Origin: Goleter apudmare HA4340-LM2
GTDB taxonomy: Bacteria > Cyanobacteriota > Cyanobacteriia > Cyanobacteriales > Nostocaceae
Direction of reading: 5' to 3'
Length of the DNA stretch: 64,000 bases
NCBI GenBank assembly: GCA_019359495.1
Contig: JAHHHF010000095.1
Location: forward strand, 1 to 64,000
Shown here one piece after another: positions 8,809 to 17,975 of this stretch. The translations under genes and the position numbers were made by a program. Within the stretch, counting starts at the first letter, position 1, and every line of letters begins with the position of its first letter. The notes under the pieces were generated by a model. That model had not been told where the DNA came from, did no database searches, and saw only the letters and a program-made list of their open reading frames with translations.

Positions 8809-11043
8809 CTATTTGAGAGTAAAATAAAATATCGAGCCGACGCCTACGGTAGATTCAACCCAAATGCGACCGTTATGCAGCTCAACAATCTTTTTGGCGA
8901 TCGCTAACCCTGCACCAGTCCCTCCACCATACTTTTCCTGGGAGTGGAGGCGCTTAAAGAGGCGGAAGATGGTTTCTCGGTGATGCTCTTGAATACCGAT
9001 GCCGTTATCTTGGACGTAGAAAATGGGAGTCCCAGTTTGTCCAGCAAATGTATCTAAATAGCCAATCTCGATGTAGGGTTCTGGCTGATCGTTATATTTC
9101 AATGCATTACTAAGTAGATTGCTAAAGACTTCATTAACAAGTACAGGGTGACACTGAATCGTTAGCAAAGGTTTAGGGATATGAACATTAAGCCGTAACT
9201 CTTGACGGCTAGCACGAAACATCTCAATCACTTCGTTAAGCAATTCGTTGAGATCAGTAGCTTGGAATTGTAGTTGTGCTTGTCCTAACTGCGAGAGCTG
9301 TAAAACTGCATTAATCAGCGTTTCCATCCGTTGAGACAAAGACAGCACAGTCTGCAAATACTCAACTCCCTCATCATCCAAGAGGTGGGCGTAGTCTTCT
9401 AAGAGAATAGTTGAGAAATTATAGATACCCCGCAGAGGTTCTTTGAGATCATGGGAAGCGGCGTAGGCAAAAGCAGCTAGTTCTTGATTGCTGCGTTCTA
9501 ACTCTAGATTAATCTGGGCTAAATCATCTGCACCCTTGAGGACAATGCCCACGATCGCATTTCTCAAAGCTAAAGCACTGTCAAGTTCACATGTTTTCCA
9601 AGGTAGGGAAGTTAATCGTACCGTTTCTTGCCATCTGGCAAAAGATGTGCGCGGACACAAGGTAATGCTACCATCTGCCTCGACTTTCAGCGAATCATGG
9701 GGATTACCTGCCCAGTTGACCGTTTGAATGACTTCCGGGCGGAACCATAGGATGTAATAGCGCCGGACTGTGGAAATCCGCAGCACCAGCAAACCACTAG
9801 CTGCTTCTTTAAATATCAGCGCCTCTGGGTATAACTTTGGCAGAGAATCAGTAGCAAATAAGTTGTCTGTAACTTGGGTATCTGCCCATACAATCAGTTT
9901 CCGCACCGCTTCCATATCTGGTGTTGTTCCCACCAAGGTAATTTGATCACCCAGACAAACCGCCGCACCTCCAGCACTCACAAGATCTAGTAAGCGGATT
10001 TCTGGTTTAATCAGGGCATCAATAAAGTTATCTGCTTGGGAAATAGACTCTAAAAATTCCGACTGTAGGGACTTGAGTTTGGCTTTATAGTCCGACTCTG
10101 ATTGACTAACTTTGTGGGTTAACTCCGAAGAGACAATCTGAGTCAAAAATTCGCATATCTTCCGCACTTCGTAAGTAATATACTTCGGATTGTGGTGATG
10201 GCAAGAAATTAATCCCCAAAGTTTCCCTTCTTGAATCAGGGAAATCACCAGCATAGCTGCGACACCCATATTGTCATGAAATGCTACACAGCAGGGGTCA
10301 ACACTGCGGAGTACAGACAAGCTTAAATCAACCGGCATCAAAGGCACCAGCTTCACAGATGGGGCATTTAAATTGGGGATGAAACGCAGCAGACAACGTC
10401 TGTATAATTCCTTAGACTGCTCAGGAATGTCTGTAGCGGGGTAGTGGAGTCCTAAATAAGATGGTAAATCTACTCGTTTAGCTTCGGCAATCACAGAGCC
10501 AGCACCCTGTAGGTCAAATTTATAAACCATTACCCGGTCGAAACCGATGATTTTTTGCAATTCCTCAGCTACTAACTGCAAAAATTCTGTGAGGTTGGGT
10601 GTACTTTGCATTTTAGCGATCGCTCCAGCGACCAAAGCATGAAAGCTGAAAAAACTTATCCCAGTGATCGAGTCCGTGGGTTCCAGTTCTAGAATCACAT
10701 TGCTTTGGCTACGATGAACTACGCAATCAAAATAGCGATCGCCATCTTCGGTCATTATCGATACTTTAAAATTATTGGTACTGCCAATTTCTGTAACCAA
10801 AGAATGCCTAATTGCTGCAACTTTTTGCCTGTCAATCAAGCATTCCAGCGATTTGCCGAGTAAATCATCAGGTTGTCTATCTAAGTATTTTTTGGTATTT
10901 TCGCTAACTTGTAGTATCTCTAGCTGAGTATCAAGCACCAATAGTACACCATGAGGTTGTATCGAACCAGGTAAATGAATTGGTTGGCGATCATGGTGAT
11001 TGAGGGAAGTCGTTGCGGCTGTCTTATCGTGAGACTTGCTCAT
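8809..11043 (-). CDS. Phytochrome-like sensor histidine kinase (PAS-GAF-PHY-HisKA-HATPase)
   Basis: 744-aa photoreceptor-type kinase. The N-terminal PAS carries QPIHLPGSIQPHG; GAF has the conserved DIP motif (YPATDIPEQSKELYRR) and LWGLISCHHHNPKY; PHY shows PRTSFARWQETV and SLPW; the H-box is AASHDLKEPLRGI, and N, G1 and G2 boxes follow (NLLSNALKYND, DNGIGIQ, GTGAGLAI). No Cys precedes the PAS, so attachment as in bacteriophytochromes is excluded. The GAF Cys of the Cph1 type is present (near residue 250, DPCCVAFHDNMGV), but the usual following His is a second Cys. It likely acts with the Rcp1-like gene just downstream. Confidence 0.9.
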   Translation of the reverse strand: MSKSHDKTAATTSLNHHDRQPIHLPGSIQPHGVLLVLDTQLEILQVSENTKKYLDRQPDDLLGKSLECLIDRQKVAAIRHSLVTEIGSTNNFKVSIMTEDGDRYFDCVVHRSQSNVILELEPTDSITGISFFSFHALVAGAIAKMQSTPNLTEFLQLVAEELQKIIGFDRVMVYKFDLQGAGSVIAEAKRVDLPSYLGLHYPATDIPEQSKELYRRCLLRFIPNLNAPSVKLVPLMPVDLSLSVLRSVDPCCVAFHDNMGVAAMLVISLIQEGKLWGLISCHHHNPKYITYEVRKICEFLTQIVSSELTHKVSQSESDYKAKLKSLQSEFLESISQADNFIDALIKPEIRLLDLVSAGGAAVCLGDQITLVGTTPDMEAVRKLIVWADTQVTDNLFATDSLPKLYPEALIFKEAASGLLVLRISTVRRYYILWFRPEVIQTVNWAGNPHDSLKVEADGSITLCPRTSFARWQETVRLTSLPWKTCELDSALALRNAIVGIVLKGADDLAQINLELERSNQELAAFAYAASHDLKEPLRGIYNFSTILLEDYAHLLDDEGVEYLQTVLSLSQRMETLINAVLQLSQLGQAQLQFQATDLNELLNEVIEMFRASRQELRLNVHIPKPLLTIQCHPVLVNEVFSNLLSNALKYNDQPEPYIEIGYLDTFAGQTGTPIFYVQDNGIGIQEHHRETIFRLFKRLHSQEKYGGGTGAGLAIAKKIVELHNGRIWVESTVGVGSIFYFTLK

Positions 11044-11118
11044 AAATCAACTAGGGGAAGCTGACTTTTACAATAACGCAATTAAACGTCACATTTATTT
11101 AAAATATGGGCATGGGGG

Positions 11119-11239
11119 ATAGGGCACGAATCAATTCAAAATTCAAAATTTGGACTCTTGACCCTTGACCTTGCACAGACGCGTAGACGCTCGTAGAGCG
11201 GCTTCTCGTCAGAGTATAATCGCGTCTCTGACCCTTGAC
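11119..11239. repeat. Dispersed repeat, copy 2
   Basis: Second copy of the repeat at 3505-3618, 121 bp, with one additional heptamer (TTGACCC) before the shared CTTGCACAGACGCGTAG core and few base changes otherwise. It lies between the phytochrome gene start and the amidase gene end. Confidence 0.85.
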
Positions 11240-11282
11240 AAATAACAACCCTAGTCAGTGAACTGTATTTGTACCGACCTAC

Positions 11283-12635
11283 TCATGACAACCCTGCCGA
11301 ATCATACAGCCGTTGTAGCATGGCTGTAATTTTTTTACCATATTCCAAATCTGCTGACCAACGCCCCGATAACTGATCGATTAATGGCGCAATACCACGG
11401 GTTACAAAACGAAACCGGGGATCTACAACTTCCTGTACCAAAGGTTCTAGACTGGCATAAGCTTTCAAATGTTGGACGTGCGCCCTAACACCAATTCTGG
11501 CACTCTGAAAGGACGCTGTTGCGCCACCACCACCAATAGTACCTAAACCTGCAAAGTTATTTTGCTGGGGTTTAATATCATCACCAAAGCGCAAAAAGCC
11601 GGTTTCTACACACATTTGACAAAAGGCGATATCATAGTTGATCCCTTCTGTACTAGCTTCTTCCCGATATAGTTTTGGCAAGTCGGGAAACTGCACCAAG
11701 GCACTTTCATTATTGCTTCTCAAAAATGACTGTAACTCCTTTTCTGATGTGTGACCGTTGGAGACAATTAGATCAAATTGTCCAGGGCAAACTGCCGAAA
11801 TTGAGCGCAGGGTGACGGTACGAGTTGCATTATCCCAACCAACAGATACACGAAAATCCCGTAATTCGATCGCTTTGACGTATACCACTCGCCGATATGA
11901 AACCCGGTTGACATTAGGCGCTTTTGACAAATCAGCTCGCAAGCGGTCTACTAAATCAATGGGAATATATGCATTACCATTAATCAATATCCCCTGCTCT
12001 TGGTAATTTTGACCATTGATATTAATATTAATTGCCGGATAGGTTGGTTCTGCGGGAGGTACCGTCACAGGATCAATGATCCGACTCCAGGAGACTATTC
12101 CTTCAGTTATTCCTAGGGCAAAATCCCGGCGACGATTTTGCAGCAAGGCGCGATCGTCTGGACTACTGAGAAAGCCTACTTGCATCAACAAAGAAGGGAT
12201 TTGGATTTGGCGACAGAAGATTAAGCTACCTAATCCGCTTTCTGTATCTGCCTTGACTCCGCGATTTGGTAACTGAGTGACACGGCGTAATAATGCCATT
12301 AGTAGCAGTTCTGCATGGCTTCTCCGTGCAGTATTGTTGGCAATATAAAAGACGCTAGCCCCCCGCACACTGGGACTACTAGCAGAATCACAGTGAATTT
12401 CTAACGCCACATCAGTAGAACGACCACGGGAATTAATCCAGGTGATGGTTTGGGTAGTACTGAGGTCATCAGGAACCCACAAAACTTCAAAGCTACGTGC
12501 CCTTAATTCCGTTACAATCAAATCCCGCAGCATAATCATTTCTTTAGCTTCAGTTGTGCCACCTGCGATTGAGCCTGGATCTGTTTTTCCTGCTTCTATG
12601 CCTCCGTGAGCTGCTGAGATAAAAATACGCCCCAT
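11283..12635 (-). CDS. N-acetylmuramoyl-L-alanine amidase with glucosaminidase-like C-terminus
   Basis: 450-aa peptidoglycan-associated protein of three parts: an Amidase_3 domain (residues ~1-195: IFISAAHGGIEAGKTDPGS, ALEIHCDSA, PSLLMQVGFLSSPDD), a small beta domain (~215-300: INININGQNYQEQGILINGN) and a C-terminal glucosaminidase-like domain (~305-450: YDIAFCQMCVETGFLRFGD). The metal-ligand His residues are visible. The usual catalytic Glu in the E-x-GF motif is Gln (CAA), so hydrolysis may be impaired. There is no signal peptide. The ATG at 12635 is used; an upstream TTG would add seven residues. Confidence 0.85.
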   Translation of the reverse strand: MGRIFISAAHGGIEAGKTDPGSIAGGTTEAKEMIMLRDLIVTELRARSFEVLWVPDDLSTTQTITWINSRGRSTDVALEIHCDSASSPSVRGASVFYIANNTARRSHAELLLMALLRRVTQLPNRGVKADTESGLGSLIFCRQIQIPSLLMQVGFLSSPDDRALLQNRRRDFALGITEGIVSWSRIIDPVTVPPAEPTYPAINININGQNYQEQGILINGNAYIPIDLVDRLRADLSKAPNVNRVSYRRVVYVKAIELRDFRVSVGWDNATRTVTLRSISAVCPGQFDLIVSNGHTSEKELQSFLRSNNESALVQFPDLPKLYREEASTEGINYDIAFCQMCVETGFLRFGDDIKPQQNNFAGLGTIGGGGATASFQSARIGVRAHVQHLKAYASLEPLVQEVVDPRFRFVTRGIAPLIDQLSGRWSADLEYGKKITAMLQRLYDSAGLS

Positions 12636-12707
12636 GTTCAGTATTTCCTCTGACAAAACTTAGTCTAAGTAATTGTATGCCTCATTCTGGCTTGAACAAC
12701 AACAATA

Positions 12708-12750
12708 TAATAGGGAATGGGGCATAGAGCATTGGGCATGGGGAGATGAG
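12708..12750. repeat. Heptamer tandem repeat, GGG-rich family
   Basis: Run of diverged heptamers AATAGGG, AATGGGG, CATAGAG, CATTGGG, CATGGGG, AGATGAG between the amidase and dnaG. STRR type. Confidence 0.75.
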
Positions 12751-12767
12751 GAGAAATAGCAAATAAC

Positions 12768-12788
12768 AGACGTTGCACTGCAACGTCT
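12768..12788. repeat. 21-bp interrupted palindrome before dnaG
   Basis: AGACGTTGCACTGCAACGTCT is a palindrome with one unpaired central base. It lies between two heptamer runs, about 40 bases before the dnaG start. It could form a hairpin in the leader; short GACGTTGC palindromes of this kind are common in Nostoc intergenic DNA. Confidence 0.7.
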
Positions 12789-12794
12789 CTACAA

Positions 12795-12822
12795 AATAAC
12801 AAACAACAAATGACAAATAACA
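12795..12822. repeat. Heptamer tandem repeat directly before the dnaG start
   Basis: Four contiguous heptamers AATAACA, AACAACA, AATGACA, AATAACA end three bases before the ATG at 12826. They occupy the whole ribosome-binding region and contain no Shine-Dalgarno sequence. Confidence 0.88.
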
Positions 12823-12825
12823 AAA

Positions 12826-14763
12826 ATGCAAATTCCCCGCTTACACCCAGACACAATTGAAGAAGTTAAACAACGTGCTGACATTGTCGATGTCGTCTCA
12901 GAATATGTGGTTTTACGTAAGCGGGGTAAGGATTTTGTAGGTTTGTGCCCCTTCCACGATGAAAAGTCTCCTAGTTTTACTGTCAGTCAAACCAAGCAAA
13001 TGTATTACTGCTTTGGCTGTCAAGCTGGGGGAAATGCCATTAAGTTTGTGATGGAGGTGGGGAAACGCTCTTTTGCTGATGTGGTGCTGGATTTAGCACG
13101 GCGGTATCAAGTACCTGTACAAACTCTGGAACCAGAACAAAGGCAAGAATTACAGCGTCAGTTGTCGTTGCGTGAACAACTGTATGAAATTCTGGCTTCG
13201 ACAGCACAGTTTTATCAACATGTCTTGAGACAATCCCAAGGGCAAAAAGCCATACAATATCTGCGAAGCGATCGCCAACTCCATGAAGCGACAATTCAAC
13301 AGTTTGGCTTAGGTTATGCTCCCCCTGGTTGGGAAACTCTATCTCGCTATCTGATAGACAGTAAACACTATCCGGCGCAGCTGGTAGAAAAAGCGGGATT
13401 GATTAAACCCCGTAAGGAAGGGGGCGGTTATTATGACGTGTTCCGCGATCGCTTGATGATTCCCATCCGAGACGTGCAAGGGCGGGTGATTGGCTTTGGT
13501 GGGAGAACCCTGACTGATGAGCAGCCTAAATATTTAAATTCACCAGAAACTGAACTTTTTAGTAAAGGGAAAACCCTATTTGCCCTCGATCAAGCCAAAG
13601 CCGGGATTTCCCAATTCGATCAAGTGGTGGTGGTAGAGGGATATTTTGATGCGATCGCCCTCCACGCTGCTGGTATTAATAACGCTGTGGCTTCCCTTGG
13701 TACAGCTCTGAGCATCGAACAAGTAAAGCTGGTATTACGTTACACCGAATCAAAAAAACTGGTACTCAACTTTGACGCCGATCAAGCCGGGACAAATGCC
13801 ACCGAACGCGCGATCGGCGAAATAGCACAACTGGCATATAAGGGCGAAGTTCAAATGAAGATTTTGAACATCCCTGATGGCAAGGATGCTGATGAATACT
13901 TGCACAGTCACACACTAGAAGATTATCAGCAACTGTTGGCGAATGCCCCTCTGTGGCTCAATTGGCAAATTCAACAAATTATTAAAAACCGTGATTTAAG
14001 AGAGGCTACTGATTTTCAGCAAGTAACCCAGCAAATAGTAAAATTACTGAAAAACATAGAAAATAATGATACTCGCAATTATTACGTTTCCTACTGTGCG
14101 GAAATTCTCAGCTTAGGGGATACCAGACTCATACCACTAAGAATAGAAAACCTGTTAACTCAAATTGTGCCTCAATCAGACGTATCATTGCTACGTCTCA
14201 ACAAGTCTGCATCAGCCAAGAGAGGTGGGAATGGCAGAAAAACCGCCCCATCCCCGATCTCCAATGAACCTAATCTTTTAGAACAAGCAGAAGCTTTATT
14301 GCTGCGGATTTACCTCCATTGTCCTGAACAACGGCCAACTATTCTTGCTGCCTTAGAGGAGCGAGATTTACAATTTAGTCTTTCCCATCACCGCTTTTTG
14401 TGGCAACAAATTATACAGATTTCAGTAAAAATGGAAGTAGATTTAGTATCAAATCTGCAAGATATCTACCCAGAGTTTCCTGAAGAAATGGGTTTGGTAT
14501 CCCATCTGTTCCACCTGAGTGAGAAAATGCAAAAAGACATCTTGCGGACTCCTCATGTTGTACAAGCTGCGATCGCCTGTATGGAAAGAGTATTACGCGA
14601 AAAGCGCTATCGCCACTTCTTAGAACTTTGGCAAGCAACCGATCCAGATACAGAACCGGAGCGATGGCAATCATACTACAATGCTTTTTATGCTGAAAAA
14701 ATGCGGCTGCAAGAATTAGATAAACAGCGACATTTTTCTATTACAGACTTGATAAGTTCGTAG
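12826..14763 (+). CDS. dnaG: DNA primase
   Basis: Primase that makes the RNA primers for chromosome replication. The 645-aa protein has the CHC2 zinc finger (Cys41, His44, Cys62, Cys65 in CPFHDEKSPS and YYCFGCQAGGN), the catalytic core (FRDRLMIPIRDVQGRVIGFG; YLNSPET) and the TOPRIM fold with VVVVEGYFDAIALHAAG and the acidic LNFDADQAG, then a helicase-binding-like C-terminal domain from about residue 480. Length and domain order are normal. The gene has no visible ribosome-binding site; heptamer repeats stand in that position. Confidence 0.97.
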   Translation: MQIPRLHPDTIEEVKQRADIVDVVSEYVVLRKRGKDFVGLCPFHDEKSPSFTVSQTKQMYYCFGCQAGGNAIKFVMEVGKRSFADVVLDLARRYQVPVQTLEPEQRQELQRQLSLREQLYEILASTAQFYQHVLRQSQGQKAIQYLRSDRQLHEATIQQFGLGYAPPGWETLSRYLIDSKHYPAQLVEKAGLIKPRKEGGGYYDVFRDRLMIPIRDVQGRVIGFGGRTLTDEQPKYLNSPETELFSKGKTLFALDQAKAGISQFDQVVVVEGYFDAIALHAAGINNAVASLGTALSIEQVKLVLRYTESKKLVLNFDADQAGTNATERAIGEIAQLAYKGEVQMKILNIPDGKDADEYLHSHTLEDYQQLLANAPLWLNWQIQQIIKNRDLREATDFQQVTQQIVKLLKNIENNDTRNYYVSYCAEILSLGDTRLIPLRIENLLTQIVPQSDVSLLRLNKSASAKRGGNGRKTAPSPISNEPNLLEQAEALLLRIYLHCPEQRPTILAALEERDLQFSLSHHRFLWQQIIQISVKMEVDLVSNLQDIYPEFPEEMGLVSHLFHLSEKMQKDILRTPHVVQAAIACMERVLREKRYRHFLELWQATDPDTEPERWQSYYNAFYAEKMRLQELDKQRHFSITDLISS

Positions 14764-14797
14764 TAAAAACTAGCCGTTTGAATTGAACCGCACAACT

Positions 14798-16912
14798 CTA
14801 TGACCCAATCAACTTGTCTGGAGTTATGGGGAGCGTTCGCTCTCGTTTACCAGTGGCATGATAAGTGGCATTGGCGATCGCAGCTGCAACTCCTGTAATG
14901 CCAATTTCACCCACACCTCTAGCCCCAGCAGGGTTAAAGTTGAAGTCGGGTTCACCGACAAAGGTGACGCCAATTTGAGGAATGTCTGCATGAACTGGGA
15001 AGTGATAGGTGGCTAAGTCATAAACCACGGGATAACCAATGTGCGGATCATAGTTGCACTCCTCCATCAAGGCTTGTCCAATGCCCATAATCACCCCACC
15101 GCGTACTTGGCTAGCAGCAGTTTTAGCATTCATCACCTGGCCAATATTCATCACCGATACCCAGCGTGTGACTTGCAGGCGTCCAATTTCTTCATCGACG
15201 CTGACTTCGCAGAAGTGAGCGCCCCAAGATTGGAATGCCCATTGCTTGGTTTCAGCACCTGGGGCTGTGGTAGCGGTGGCTTCAAAGGCTGGCAGTCCAG
15301 ATTGGCGCAGGGCGGCAAAGGCCTCTGATGCCGTGGTGACGTTGGCAATTTTCAGTACTTCTTGACAAGCCGCCATCACGCTGGGAGCTAGGGAGGCAGT
15401 CATCATCGAACCCCCGGCCATACCACCGTTGGGTAATAGGGAGTCGCCCAACTGGACATGCACTTGTTCGACGGGTAGACCGAGCATATCGGCGGCTGTG
15501 GCGGCAATTATGGTATAAGCACCAGTACCCATATCATTCCCAGATGTCAGGACTTGGGCTGTGCCATTGGCTAACAGTCTCACCTGGGCTGAAGCTTGCC
15601 CCCGATAACCAGGGAAGGTAGCAGCTGCCATCCCCCATCCTACAAGTTTGCCACCACGGGTGAGCGATCGCGGCTGCGGTCGATTTTGCCAACCAAATTG
15701 GGCAGATCCCACAGTCAAGCAGTCGGCGAAGGACTTGGCGGAAAAGGGTAATTTTTTAGACTGATGTTGTTGTGTTTCATTTTTGAGTCGCAGTTCCACC
15801 GGGTCGATGTTCAGCGCCCAGGCTAGTTCATCCATTGCTGATTCTAGTGCCCACATCCCTGGATTCTCCCCAGGTGCCCGCATAAAGGTGGGACTACCGA
15901 CATTCATGGTTGCGAGTTGTTGCTTGACCCGCAAGTTGGGTGCTGCATACATGGCTGGGGTAATCAGAACGCAAGGTTCCGGAAAAGCCGTCACCAGGGA
16001 TGTACAGGACTTGGCTACATGGTCGATGGCGATGAGTTTGCCCCCAGCATCAGCCCCTAAACTGATGGTCTGTACAGTTTCCGAACGATGTCCAGTATTG
16101 GCGGTCATTTGACGGCGACTCAAGACCAATTTAAGCGGGCATTGCAGTTCACGAGCCGCCACCGCACAGAGTATGGCATGAGGCCAGGGAAAGGCCTTAG
16201 AGCCAAATGCACCCCCGATGTAAGGAGAAATCACCCGCACCTGCTCCTGGGGAATGCCAAAGAGTTGAGCATAGGTATACTGCATGAGTGCGAGGGCTTG
16301 GCTCGGCTCGTAGATGGTGAGGGAGTCAGAACCTTGCCAGTGAGCAATGATGGCGTGAGGTTCCATCGGTGCATGGAGTTCTGTAGGAGTGGTGTAGGTT
16401 GCCTCTATTTTGGTTGTGGCACTGGCTAGGGCTGCGGCGAAATCTCCGACGGCAACTTGCTCCAATTGCAACGCCTCACCCATGAATGATTTTACATCTT
16501 CAAAGATGGCTTGTTGGGCATCAACTAACGCTGTGGTATTTTCGTACTTAACCTGTATTAAATGTGCGGCATCTCTTGCCTGTTCAAAGGTCTGTGCAAC
16601 CACCAAAGCAATGATTTGTCCACCATAGTACACACGATCATCTGCCAACGGTAGCCTTTGTTCGTAGAGCATTCCGGTTTGGGGTTTGCTAATTTGTGGC
16701 ACATTTTGATGGGTAAAGACAGCGATCGCTCCTGGTGCTTGCTTGGCTGCACTAGTATCAATTTGCTGAATGCGTCCACTAGCAATGCTGGCTGTCACCA
16801 AGTAGCCATGAACCAATCCGGGAATTTGATGTTCGGCGGCGTAGGTTGCAGTACCTGTAACTTTAGCTCGTCCATCTTTGCGACTGATCGCCTGTCCAAT
16901 TACCTTGCTCAT
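14798..16912 (-). CDS. Molybdenum hydroxylase, molybdopterin-binding large subunit (PaoC/YagR-like)
   Basis: 704-aa large subunit of a xanthine dehydrogenase/aldehyde oxidase family enzyme. It starts with the family a/b hammerhead (GQAISRKDGRAKVTGTATYA), has the moco-binding segments GGAFGSKAFPWPH, MRAPGENPG and GGSMMTASL, and ends with the catalytic-Glu motif ARGVGEIGITGVAAAI. Length and the small-subunit context fit the PaoABC (YagTSR) periplasmic-type aldehyde oxidoreductase. The substrate cannot be told. The start overlaps the end of the FAD subunit gene by four bases (ATGA), so the two are translationally coupled. Confidence 0.92.
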   Translation of the reverse strand: MSKVIGQAISRKDGRAKVTGTATYAAEHQIPGLVHGYLVTASIASGRIQQIDTSAAKQAPGAIAVFTHQNVPQISKPQTGMLYEQRLPLADDRVYYGGQIIALVVAQTFEQARDAAHLIQVKYENTTALVDAQQAIFEDVKSFMGEALQLEQVAVGDFAAALASATTKIEATYTTPTELHAPMEPHAIIAHWQGSDSLTIYEPSQALALMQYTYAQLFGIPQEQVRVISPYIGGAFGSKAFPWPHAILCAVAARELQCPLKLVLSRRQMTANTGHRSETVQTISLGADAGGKLIAIDHVAKSCTSLVTAFPEPCVLITPAMYAAPNLRVKQQLATMNVGSPTFMRAPGENPGMWALESAMDELAWALNIDPVELRLKNETQQHQSKKLPFSAKSFADCLTVGSAQFGWQNRPQPRSLTRGGKLVGWGMAAATFPGYRGQASAQVRLLANGTAQVLTSGNDMGTGAYTIIAATAADMLGLPVEQVHVQLGDSLLPNGGMAGGSMMTASLAPSVMAACQEVLKIANVTTASEAFAALRQSGLPAFEATATTAPGAETKQWAFQSWGAHFCEVSVDEEIGRLQVTRWVSVMNIGQVMNAKTAASQVRGGVIMGIGQALMEECNYDPHIGYPVVYDLATYHFPVHADIPQIGVTFVGEPDFNFNPAGARGVGEIGITGVAAAIANATYHATGKRERTLPITPDKLIGS

Positions 16913-17904
16913 GCTACACCTCCACCTTGGGCTGCAATAGTTAATGCGCGTTTGATGCTGCGTTTTGCCATGTTTACCTTGAAAGCATTATGAGTCAGGG
17001 GCTGGGCTTCTCTGAGAGCCAATTCTCCAGCTTGCTCAAACGTTGTGGCATTTGCGGGTTTACCCTGTAAAAATGCTTCCGTTTCTAGCGATCGCCAAGG
17101 TTTATGAGCCACGCCTCCCAAGGCCAGCCGTGCTGCTTGAATTTCTTCCCCTTTCAAGTCAAGGGCGGCGGCTACAGAAATCAAGGCGAAACTATAGGAT
17201 GTGCGATCGCGGAGTTTCAAATACACACCAGATTGTGCAAAAGCCAGGGGCGGCAAAATCACGGCGGTAATCAGTTCCCCCGGTGCAAGTACTGTATCTT
17301 GTTGCGGTTCATTGCCTGGTAAACGATGGAACTCTGTAAAAGGAATCTGCCGTTGTCCTTGCGCCCCTTCTACTTCCACGATCGCATCTAAAGCAGCCAG
17401 TGCCACACACATATCCGACGGATGGACGGCTACACACTGATCACTAGCACCCAAAATAGCGTGCATTCGATTCACCCCAATGGCTGCGGGGCAACCACTG
17501 CCAAGGTGACGCTTGTTACAAGGAAATGCTGTGTCGTAATAGTAAGGACAGCGAGTGTGTTGTAGGATGTTTCCCCCGACAGTCGCCACGTTGCGGATTT
17601 GCTGGGACGCACCGGAAAGGATGGCACGGGACAATAAAGGATAGTTACGTCGAACATCGGGATGATTGGCGAGGGCGGTGTTTGTCACCAGCGCGCCAAC
17701 TCGTAAACCCCCTTCTGGTGTGGTTTCTATTTGGTTAATAGCGAGGCGGGAAATGTCGATCAATAAACTAGGCTGATCAAGAAATACTTTCAGGCGATCG
17801 ACTAGGTTTGTACCACCCGCGATCAATCTTGATTCTGGTGCTGCAACTACCTGTTGCAAGGCATCAGCCACCGAGGCAGCTAGGACATAGGAGAAATTAT
17901 TCAT
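16909..17904 (-). CDS. Molybdenum hydroxylase, FAD subunit with 4Fe-4S insertion (PaoB/YagS-like)
   Basis: 331-aa FAD-binding subunit. The PCMH flavin fold shows SRLIAGGTNLVDRLK near residue 27 and ATVGGNILQ. Immediately after it comes a Cys-rich insertion, HTRCPYYYDTAFPCNKRHLG then SGCPAA, and a fourth Cys in SDQC. The same insertion holds an extra [4Fe-4S] cluster in E. coli PaoB and is absent from ordinary xanthine dehydrogenases. The C-terminal CO-dehydrogenase flavoprotein domain follows. Middle gene of the three-gene operon. Confidence 0.92.
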   Translation of the reverse strand: MNNFSYVLAASVADALQQVVAAPESRLIAGGTNLVDRLKVFLDQPSLLIDISRLAINQIETTPEGGLRVGALVTNTALANHPDVRRNYPLLSRAILSGASQQIRNVATVGGNILQHTRCPYYYDTAFPCNKRHLGSGCPAAIGVNRMHAILGASDQCVAVHPSDMCVALAALDAIVEVEGAQGQRQIPFTEFHRLPGNEPQQDTVLAPGELITAVILPPLAFAQSGVYLKLRDRTSYSFALISVAAALDLKGEEIQAARLALGGVAHKPWRSLETEAFLQGKPANATTFEQAGELALREAQPLTHNAFKVNMAKRSIKRALTIAAQGGGVA

Positions 17905-17975
17905 TAATTTTTAATGTCAGAGTTTGGTAGTCAGCACTTTAGTGATGCTTAAGGAATACTTTGAACACTACAAAT

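Noticed and set aside
12665-12856. 63-aa protein on the minus strand
   Set aside because: Encoded by heptamer repeats and the palindrome, and overlaps the dnaG start.
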